A stretch of DNA of 64,000 nucleotides from Marivibrio sp040218065 (GTDB taxonomy: Bacteria; Pseudomonadota; Alphaproteobacteria; UBA8366; Aestuariispiraceae). Position 1 is the first letter of the stretch. Each line of letters opens with the position of its first letter. The notes below the pieces were generated by a model. It made no database searches. It was given only the letters and a program-made list of their open reading frames with translations, and was not told where the DNA came from. The translations under genes and the position numbers were made by a program. Positions 51,562 to 57,954 of this stretch are shown one piece after another. The stretch is from the NCBI RefSeq assembly GCF_040218065.1, contig NZ_JAVJQE010000004.1, positions 62,001 to 126,000 on the forward strand, given 5' to 3'.

Positions 51562-53051
51562 CAGTTCGACTTCTTCAGCAACAAGGTCAGGATCCGCTGC
51601 TTCTTGGTCAGCAGATCGGCGGTGACGGACAGGCCGGTCTCAAGCGTTCGCTCCTCGCCGTCGACCCGAATGGTCTGTTTCTCAAGCGCCAGATGCACCA
51701 CGAACTCCGGCTTGTCGGGCAGGGGGAAGACCCGCTCGACCACCGCCGGGACCGTGCCGTATTGCCGGAAGGGATAGGCGTCGACCTTGATGCGCGCCGG
51801 CGTCCCGGGCTCGACCTTCGAGACGTCCTTGTTGGGAAGGGTCGCGATCACGATCGGGCGGACGTCCTCCGGCACCACGACGGCGACGCGCGCGCCGCGT
51901 CCGACCGACTGACCCGGCGTGTTGAAGGCGAGGTCGGTGACCTCGCCGGCCCGGGGCGCGGTGACGATCAGCCGCGCGGCCTCGCCCTCCTTGAGCCGCA
52001 GATTGTTCTGCAGGTCGACCAGCGAGGCGCGCAGTTGCTGGCGGCCGTCGCGCATCTCCTGCAGGCTGTTGCCGATGGTCGCCAGCGCCTGCTCGTAATC
52101 GGTCTCAGCCTTCTGAACCGCTTGGTCGAGCTCCCGGATCGCGCGCTCGTAGCGCGCCTGCAGATCGACCATCCGCGAGTCCAGCTGCGCGATCTCAAGC
52201 CGCGCCTCGCCGATCGTCTTGCGTTGCTGATTGACTTGGCCCTGGGCGGTGATCAGCGCGTTTCGGCCTTCGACCACCTGGCTTTGCGGCACGATGCGCC
52301 GCTCCTCCAGATCCTCAAGCTGGGTCAGCTCCTGCTGCTTGATCGCCAGCATCTCGCGCCGCGCCGCGAGCGTGTCGCGCGCGACGGCGAGGCTGTTGCG
52401 CTGTTCGCGCAGCGTCTCCTCGATGATGGCGAGTTGGTTGTCGAGCGCCCGGCGCTCGCGGGCGGCGTCGGTCTCGCGATCGGCTTCGGCCTTGGCCAGA
52501 TCCTCGGCGGCGGAGCGCAGTCGACTGATGAAGCCGAGCGCGGGGCCGGCGTCGACGAAGGCGCTCGCAGGCTCGTCGAGCACGCGCTGCGGATCGGCGT
52601 AGACCTCGGCCGTCACGTCGATCGCGCGCTCCAGCGCGGCGAGCTTTTCGCTCTCCAACGCCAGTTTGCTTTGCAGCGCGGTCAAGTCCGCCCCGATGCT
52701 GACCTGGGCGAGCTCCAGGATCGGATCGCCGGCGGAGACGCGCTCGCCCTGGCGCACGAAGACCTCCGTCACCACGCCGGCGGATTGCGCCTCGACGGAG
52801 AGGTTTTCGCCCTCCGGCGCGATCCGGCCTGAGACCGGCACGACCACGTGCACCTTCGCGAAATAGGCGATTGCGATGAGAACGATGATGACCGCGATGA
52901 AAAGATAGATCGCGCCGCGCATGAAGCGGTTCGGGATAGCCTCGATCACCTCGGACTTGGCGTCGAGGGCGCGTTTGTCCTGCGCATGCCGATCGAGCGA
53001 TTCGAACTGCCCGGCGTCGTCGATCGCGGCCGCTTCTTCCGTCGCGCTCAT
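51561..53051 (-). CDS. HlyD-family membrane fusion protein
   Basis: The 496-residue periplasmic adaptor links the inner-membrane exporter to the outer-membrane channel. A single inner-membrane helix lies near 46-64 (AIYLFIAVIIVLIAIAYFA). A lipoyl-like half follows (VSGRIAPEGENLSVEAQSAGVVTEVFVRQGERVSAG), then a long coiled-coil hairpin region (about 120-330) and a beta-barrel end with RIKVDAYPFRQYGTVPA. Its place between the two ABC genes, with 4 nt to one and a 1-nt overlap with the other, shows it is one operon with them. Two ABC proteins and one adaptor suggest a mixed or paired complex. Confidence 0.93.
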   Translation of the reverse strand: MSATEEAAAIDDAGQFESLDRHAQDKRALDAKSEVIEAIPNRFMRGAIYLFIAVIIVLIAIAYFAKVHVVVPVSGRIAPEGENLSVEAQSAGVVTEVFVRQGERVSAGDPILELAQVSIGADLTALQSKLALESEKLAALERAIDVTAEVYADPQRVLDEPASAFVDAGPALGFISRLRSAAEDLAKAEADRETDAARERRALDNQLAIIEETLREQRNSLAVARDTLAARREMLAIKQQELTQLEDLEERRIVPQSQVVEGRNALITAQGQVNQQRKTIGEARLEIAQLDSRMVDLQARYERAIRELDQAVQKAETDYEQALATIGNSLQEMRDGRQQLRASLVDLQNNLRLKEGEAARLIVTAPRAGEVTDLAFNTPGQSVGRGARVAVVVPEDVRPIVIATLPNKDVSKVEPGTPARIKVDAYPFRQYGTVPAVVERVFPLPDKPEFVVHLALEKQTIRVDGEERTLETGLSVTADLLTKKQRILTLLLKKSN

Positions 53052-53055
53052 CGCC

Positions 53056-56000
53056 CTAGCCCCCCGATTGATTGACCATGTAGGAGTAAAGCCCGCCGGC
53101 CGCGACGAGATCGTCGTGCGCCCCCGTCTCGGCGATCTTGCCGTCGCTCAGCACGACGATCAGGTCGGCGTTGCGGATGGTCGAGAGCCGGTGCGCCACC
53201 ACCAGAGTGGTGCGCCCCTCCATCACCTGATCCAGGCGTTTCTGGATCGCGCGCTCGGATTCGCTGTCGAGCGCGGAGGTCGCCTCGTCGAGAATTAGGA
53301 TCGCCGGATCCGCCGACAGCGCGCGGGCGATGATCAGGCGTTGCGCCTGCCCGCCGGACAGGCTGCGCCCGCCCTCGCCGACCCGGGTGTCGTAGCCCAT
53401 CGGCAGCGCTTCTATGAAATCGGCCGCGCCGGCCAGCCGCGCCGCCGCCATCACCCGGTCGAGCGGCAGCTTGGGATCGGCCTTCGCGATGTTCTCGCGA
53501 ATCGTCCCGGAGAAAACGAACGGATCCTGCTCGACGACGCCGATCTGCTGGCGCAACGAGCGCAGATCGAGCTTTGCGACGTCCAATCCGTCGATCAGCA
53601 CCCGTCCGCCGGTCGGGCTCGCCATCCGGTTGACCAGATTGACCAGGGTCGATTTGCCGGAGCCGCTGCGACCGACGAAGGCGACCTTCTGGCCGGCCTT
53701 GATTTCCAGGTCGACGCCGTCCAGCACCGGCGTCCCATCCGCCCCCTCATAGCTGAAGCGCACATGCTCGAACCGAATGCGACCCTTCAGCGGCGGGCAT
53801 TCGGCGACCGCGCCGCCGCTCGTCTCGCGGGGCTCGCGCAGAATGTCGTTCAACCGGTCGAGCGCGACGCGAAACTCGAGGAACTCGTCGTAGAAATTGG
53901 CGAGAGCCTCCGCCGGCCCCATTACGGACGCCACGATCGCGGTGAAGGCGATCAACTGACCGGGCGAGAGCGACCCGTCGAGCACGAAGGTGGCGCCGAT
54001 CCCAAGCACCGCGACGTTCGAGCCCTGCTGCAGGAAGTCGGTGACGAACTCCATCTTCTGGTCGAAGCGCTCGCTCTCGCGTTCGATGAAGAGCGCGCGG
54101 CGAAAGAAGCCGCGGCCGCGTTCGATGAAGCTTTCCTCCTGCGCCATCGCCTTAACGGTGGCGACCCCCTTCACCACTTCGATCAGGTGCGATTCCTGGG
54201 CCGCGCCGATTTCGAAAGAGCGCTCGTCAAAGGCGCGCAGCTTGGGCGCGCAGTAGATGATCGTGGCGACGATCCCCAGGATGAAAACAAGGGCCACGAG
54301 GGCGAGCCTCGGCTCCATCACGAACAGGATCGGCGTGTAGATCAGGATCGCCAGCGAATTGACGATGATCGACAGGGCGCCGCTGGAGGCCATGTCGAGG
54401 ATCTTCTCGTTCTCCTCGAACCGCGCGGTGAGCGATCCCGTGTCCCAGCGCCTGAGCGCGGCCATCGGCATCGACATGATGTGCCCGAAAAAACGGGTGA
54501 ACATGACGCCGGAGACCCGACGCGTCAGATGCAGCATCAGGAATTCGCGCAGAGCGTCCGCGACAAGGCCGATGAAGGTCGCCAGCACCATGCCGACCAG
54601 CAGCAACACGAGCAGATCCTTGTCGCCGACGACCAGCACGTTGTCGATCAGGATCTGGGTGAAGAACGGCGGGATCAGGCCGAAGGCCTGCAGCAGCAAT
54701 GTGATGCCCAATATCCGCATGATGACGCCGGCGAAGGGCTTCAAAAGCGGCAGGAACTGCTTGGGCAGGCTGAAGACGTTGGCGCCGATCGCGCCGAAGT
54801 CCGGCGCGTTCTGGACGATCAGCGCTTCGCCGTCCCAGCTGTCGAGAAACGCCTGACGGGAGATCCGGGCCAGTCCGTGCAGCGGATCGGCGATCACCGC
54901 CCCCTTGGCGTCCAGCTTGTAGAGCACGACGGGCGTCCCGCGGCGGAAGACGACAGCCGGACACATCAGCCTGTCGGCCTCGGCGTCCGGCAAGGTCACG
55001 AGCCGCGTCATCAGCCCGGCGCCTTCGGCCTGTCGGGCGATGGGGATCAGGCTGGTCGGCGGCTCGGCGTCCGCCCTCGGCTCTAGCGCCGCGAAGGCCT
55101 CGTCCGGCAGTCTGAACTGGCGGGCGGCCATGCGCAGACAGCAGACGCCGGCCTGGGCGGCGTCCGCGCATTGCGAGACCGGGAGCGAGAACCACCCCCC
55201 TTTGGGGCGCAAGACGCCTTCGCGCAGGGGCGGGCGGCCGTCGTCGTCGAAGGCCTCGCCCGCGTCGCTCGCCTCCGCAAAGGCGCGATGCTGGAGTCGG
55301 CGATTGTCGGCCAGCGCCTGGAGCGCGGCGACCGTCTCGGCCTTATCGCCGGCGATCTCCAGGAAATCTTCGCGGGACAGGCGCAGCACTTCGCAATCTT
55401 CGGCGCACTCCGCGGTGAAGAGCTGCGCGGAGCCGTCGATCAGCGTCGTCTCGCCGAACCCGTCGCCCGGCCGAAGCACCGCGGCGACGCGCCGGGTCGG
55501 CCGCTCGACGAACAGCCGCATGCGACCGCGCCGCAGCACGTAGAACCCGGGGGAGGGGTCGTCGGCGCCGACCAGCTGCGCGCCGGCCGCGGGGGTCAGC
55601 GTCTCCAGGCGGTCGATCAGGCTCTGAACCGCCTTGTCCGGGAGGGTCGTGAAGATGCGCTGGGTCTTCAGGAAATTGAACAGGTCCTGGCGGGCCAGCG
55701 CGGCCGCGACGCTCTCACGCAGCGCCGGGTTGCGCGCGACGAGCTCGAGAAAGCGATCCCGCCCGATCTTGATCGCCGTCGTCTTGCCGGCGGAGCGGAT
55801 GGTGGCGGACACCGGCTGATCGAACAGCAACGAGCGCTCGCCGAACGCCGCGCCGGTCTTCAAGACGGCGAGCGTGACCTGCTTGCCGTCGTCGGCGTCG
55901 CGCAGCACGCGCACCTTGCCGCTCTGCAGGACGAAGAAGCCGGAGCCCTCGTCGCCCGCGCGCAGAATCGTCTCGCCCAGCTTAAAGCTGACGACTTCCG

Positions 56001-56091
56001 CCGAGCCCGCAATCGCGCGCAAATCCGTCTCGGGCGTCGCCGAGAACAGAGGCGTCGATTGCAGGACCTGGGTAATGTCTTGCAGGTCCAT
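53056..56091 (-). CDS. ABC exporter with inactive C39-like domain and two N-terminal CRP-like domains
   Basis: The 1011-residue protein parallels the active-C39 exporter in layout: CRP-like domains at about 5-120 and 140-250, a C39-like domain at about 300-430, ABC membrane domain at about 445-735 and ATPase at about 770-1000. The C39-like domain is dead. The Cys position is Ala314 in SQCADAAQAGVCCLRMAAR, the His position is Thr386 in RRGTPVVLYKL, and only the Asp stays (Asp402, IADPLHG). The ATPase motifs are intact (GRSGSGKST, LSGGQ, ILILDEATSALD). Neither CRP-like domain keeps the complete cyclic-nucleotide cassette. C39-like dead domains bind substrate in some RTX exporters, so binding not cutting is likely. 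Start is the ATG at 56091. Confidence 0.88.
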   Translation of the reverse strand: MDLQDITQVLQSTPLFSATPETDLRAIAGSAEVVSFKLGETILRAGDEGSGFFVLQSGKVRVLRDADDGKQVTLAVLKTGAAFGERSLLFDQPVSATIRSAGKTTAIKIGRDRFLELVARNPALRESVAAALARQDLFNFLKTQRIFTTLPDKAVQSLIDRLETLTPAAGAQLVGADDPSPGFYVLRRGRMRLFVERPTRRVAAVLRPGDGFGETTLIDGSAQLFTAECAEDCEVLRLSREDFLEIAGDKAETVAALQALADNRRLQHRAFAEASDAGEAFDDDGRPPLREGVLRPKGGWFSLPVSQCADAAQAGVCCLRMAARQFRLPDEAFAALEPRADAEPPTSLIPIARQAEGAGLMTRLVTLPDAEADRLMCPAVVFRRGTPVVLYKLDAKGAVIADPLHGLARISRQAFLDSWDGEALIVQNAPDFGAIGANVFSLPKQFLPLLKPFAGVIMRILGITLLLQAFGLIPPFFTQILIDNVLVVGDKDLLVLLLVGMVLATFIGLVADALREFLMLHLTRRVSGVMFTRFFGHIMSMPMAALRRWDTGSLTARFEENEKILDMASSGALSIIVNSLAILIYTPILFVMEPRLALVALVFILGIVATIIYCAPKLRAFDERSFEIGAAQESHLIEVVKGVATVKAMAQEESFIERGRGFFRRALFIERESERFDQKMEFVTDFLQQGSNVAVLGIGATFVLDGSLSPGQLIAFTAIVASVMGPAEALANFYDEFLEFRVALDRLNDILREPRETSGGAVAECPPLKGRIRFEHVRFSYEGADGTPVLDGVDLEIKAGQKVAFVGRSGSGKSTLVNLVNRMASPTGGRVLIDGLDVAKLDLRSLRQQIGVVEQDPFVFSGTIRENIAKADPKLPLDRVMAAARLAGAADFIEALPMGYDTRVGEGGRSLSGGQAQRLIIARALSADPAILILDEATSALDSESERAIQKRLDQVMEGRTTLVVAHRLSTIRNADLIVVLSDGKIAETGAHDDLVAAGGLYSYMVNQSGG

Positions 56092-56110
56092 GGGCGCCCT
56101 ACCGCCGACG

Positions 56111-56148
56111 CGGCCGGACCGGGGCGCCGCGGCGCCCCGGTCCGGCCG
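56111..56148 (-). other. Perfect 38-nt palindrome between isomerase and exporter genes
   Basis: GGCCGGACCGGGGCGCCG (56112-56129) is followed directly by its exact reverse complement (56130-56147), and C56111 pairs with G56148. It can form a 19-bp stem. The stop of the isomerase is 14 nt on one side and the exporter ATG is 20 nt on the other. There is no T-tract, so a simple terminator is not indicated. An mRNA-protecting, cleavage or translation-control structure inside the operon is more likely. Confidence 0.65.
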
Positions 56149-56161
56149 GCTCTTAAAGGGT

Positions 56162-56980
56162 TTAGGCGACCTCGGCTTCTTCCTCGTCGTCCTCGTCGGC
56201 CGCTTCGTCGTCGCTCGGCGCATCCTGGCGGGCGCCGGTGATCTTGTTGTCGAAGGCGGCGGCGGCGACGAAGCTCTCCAGCAACTCTTCGAAGGCTTCG
56301 TCGCGCATGGTCTCCTTGACGTCGTCGAAGCCGGGCTTCACGACGCGGCGCACGAGATAGAGAGTGTAGTCCTCGCCTTCCTTGATCGGCCCGATCAACG
56401 CGCCGTCGGCGGCGCCGAAGATCGCCGCTTCGGCCTCGCCGCGCACCATCTCGCGGGTGACCTCGCCCATGAAGCCGCCCTGGCGGAAGGTCGCGCCGTC
56501 GACCGAATGTTCGACCGCGAGGTTGTAGAAGCTGTCTTCCTCCTCTTCGATCTGGGCGCGCAGCTCCTGCGCCAGATCCTCGTCCTCGACGGTCAGGCCG
56601 TAGAGCTCCGCATACTCCATCGCCGCCTGGGATTCGGTGAAGGCCGGCTGCAGGTCGGCGTCGGTGATGCTCTCGCGAATCTTGTTCTGCAGGACGCCGA
56701 TCTCCGCCGTCTCGCGCAGCGCCTGCTCGGTGACGCCTTCGCGGGCCATCCAGGCCCGCAGATCCTCCGCCTTCTCCAGGTCCATCGCATACCGCATTTC
56801 GCGGATCTGCTCTTCGATCTCCTCGCGGCTGGCGCTCAGCCCATGCTCCTTGGCGTATTGCATCACGCCGACGGCGCGCGCCGTCTCGTCCATCAGCGAC
56901 GTGTCCGACAGCGCCGCCCGCCAACCGAGCGCGCGCTCCAAGGAAATCTCCACCCCGTTAATCTCTGCAAAGGCCGTCAT
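56162..56980 (-). CDS. Cytoplasmic parvulin-type peptidyl-prolyl isomerase (SurA/PpiC-like), acidic
   Basis: The 272-residue protein has a SurA-like helical N-terminal half and a PpiC-type domain (about 130-215). The PpiC domain has EEEEDSFYNLAVEHSVDGATFRQGG, FMGEVTREMVRGEAEAAIFGA, IGPIKEGEDYTLYLVRR. There is no signal peptide or transmembrane helix. Acidic residues dominate, and the last 25 are Asp/Glu-rich, a charge opposite to the encoded precursor. I infer that it binds the polybasic peptide before export. A very strong AGGAGGGGGAG site precedes the ATG at 56980. It lies 242 nt after the precursor gene, with a terminator-like hairpin between, and heads the exporter operon. Confidence 0.8.
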   Translation of the reverse strand: MTAFAEINGVEISLERALGWRAALSDTSLMDETARAVGVMQYAKEHGLSASREEIEEQIREMRYAMDLEKAEDLRAWMAREGVTEQALRETAEIGVLQNKIRESITDADLQPAFTESQAAMEYAELYGLTVEDEDLAQELRAQIEEEEDSFYNLAVEHSVDGATFRQGGFMGEVTREMVRGEAEAAIFGAADGALIGPIKEGEDYTLYLVRRVVKPGFDDVKETMRDEAFEELLESFVAAAAFDNKITGARQDAPSDDEAADEDDEEEAEVA

Positions 56981-57169
56981 GGCTCCCCCTCCTGTTTTCT
57001 CTATCCGCGCGCCGTGTAAAGGCCGCCGCCGGCGCGGCGCCCCGCGCGCCCGCTCCGTTGGGGACAGCGTACCTTGAGGAAAAAATTATGGGGAGCAAAA
57101 ACGGTGGTTTTAGAAAAATTCAAGAGATCGTCGCGTGGCGACGAACGCGCCGGCCTGCGCGCACGAAAA

Positions 57170-57197
57170 CGGCGGGGAATCGAACGATTCCCCGCCG
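57170..57197 (-). terminator. Terminator-like hairpin after the peptide precursor gene
   Basis: An up to 13-bp perfect stem (57170-57182 with 57185-57197) lies 26 nt past the precursor stop. On the minus strand it is followed by TTTTC. Partial termination here would give much more precursor mRNA than exporter mRNA, a usual arrangement for secreted peptides. Beyond it the minus strand is AT-rich up to about 57080, where a separate promoter for the isomerase operon could lie, but no clear -35/-10 pair is seen. Confidence 0.75.
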
Positions 57198-57222
57198 CGT
57201 TCGGAGCTCCTCAGTCCGCGCG

Positions 57223-57552
57223 TCAGGCGGAGTGAGCCATCCGGCGGAACCGCGCGGCCATCCGGCTGTGGAAGGCGGCGCGCGCCATGAACTGCTTCCG
57301 ACGGCTGCGGCGCGCCGGATTCTGGCGCCGCTTCGACATTTTCTTGCGGCGCATCATTTTCTTGCGGCGCATCATCAAGGCGCGTTTGCGCAGCATCGCG
57401 CGGCGCTTCATCATCATGCGACGACGGCGCATCGCGGCCGCCCGGCCAAAGCCGCCCAGCACGTCGCTGGCCGCGTCGTCGTCGAGCGACTGCGCGCGGA
57501 CCGGCAGATCGGCGATCTCAAGGTCGAATTCGGTGAAATCGAGCGTGGACAT
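57223..57552 (-). CDS. Double-glycine-leader, Arg/Met-rich secreted peptide precursor
   Basis: This 109-residue small protein is the candidate substrate of the secretion locus. Residues 1-34 are acidic (about nine Asp/Glu, one Arg) and end in ASDVLGG, a Gly-Gly cleavage motif with Val at -4. The remaining 75 residues contain about 24 Arg, 8 Lys and 13 Met, with no acidic residue, Cys or Trp. An imperfect repeat of about six residues runs through the first half, for example MMRRKK twice in tandem; it is encoded by an exact 18-bp duplication (57337-57372). The ATG at 57552 has AAAGGA ahead. An in-frame ATG at 57576 lacks one. I do not recognise a homologous family. Antimicrobial, metal-binding or nucleic-acid-binding roles are possible. 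Confidence 0.75.
   Translation of the reverse strand: MSTLDFTEFDLEIADLPVRAQSLDDDAASDVLGGFGRAAAMRRRRMMMKRRAMLRKRALMMRRKKMMRRKKMSKRRQNPARRSRRKQFMARAAFHSRMAARFRRMAHSA
57337..57372 (-). repeat. Exact 18-bp tandem duplication in the peptide core
   Basis: CATTTTCTTGCGGCGCAT is present at 57337-57354 and 57355-57372 with no gap. It encodes the MMRRKK repeat of the precursor core. Perfect identity at DNA level indicates a recent slippage or duplication event, so the core length may vary between strains. Confidence 0.8.
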
Positions 57553-57576
57553 TTCTTCGGTTCCTTTCACAAACAT

Positions 57577-57954
57577 ATCGTTTTGGTTGGTCGTTCGTTC
57601 TTCATTGTTATTGGCCTTGATCGGCGGTTTGTGAGGCCGAGGACGATGAATCGCCCCTCCGCTTCATCCCGAACAGCGTGACCGGGCGAGCCGGTCGGCG
57701 CTGTGACGGTGCGCACACTGTACAGCACTTTATCGGATTTTGAGGAATATTTTATCTCGCCCTGAATTCCGGCATAGAGGCGGCGATCGATGCGCAGCAG
57801 CGTCTCGCGCCCGACGCCGCCTTCCTTTACGGCGCCGGCGAACGCTCCGCCCGGCCGGGAAAAGGGGGAGGGCGGCTTCAGTCATCCTCCCGGAATCCGG
57901 GGAGGGACGCTCGTCTCGGCGCGCGGCGGCGGCCCCCCAAGGCGCAGCCACCCC
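57577..57954. other. Upstream region of the peptide precursor gene
   Basis: This 378-nt gap separates the kinase-aminotransferase stop from the precursor start. An AT-rich stretch (about 57718-57765) precedes the gene on the minus strand. Two short palindromes, GTGCGCAC (57709-57716) and CTGTACAG (57718-57725), stand side by side about 160 nt before the ATG and might bind a regulator. I found no convincing sigma-70 pair. A basic frame at 57730-57951 was considered and not accepted as a gene. Confidence 0.4.

Noticed and set aside
48556..51777. A 1073-codon plus-strand frame antisense to the active-C39 exporter
   Set aside because: It is the reverse of a strongly conserved ABC gene. Its translation is His/Gln/Arg-rich with no domain and comes from GC-rich third positions.
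57730..57951. A 73-codon basic minus-strand frame upstream of the peptide precursor, considered as a second secreted peptide
   Set aside because: It has no Gly-Gly leader, no acidic leader part and no clear ribosome site; the Arg-richness follows from GC content.
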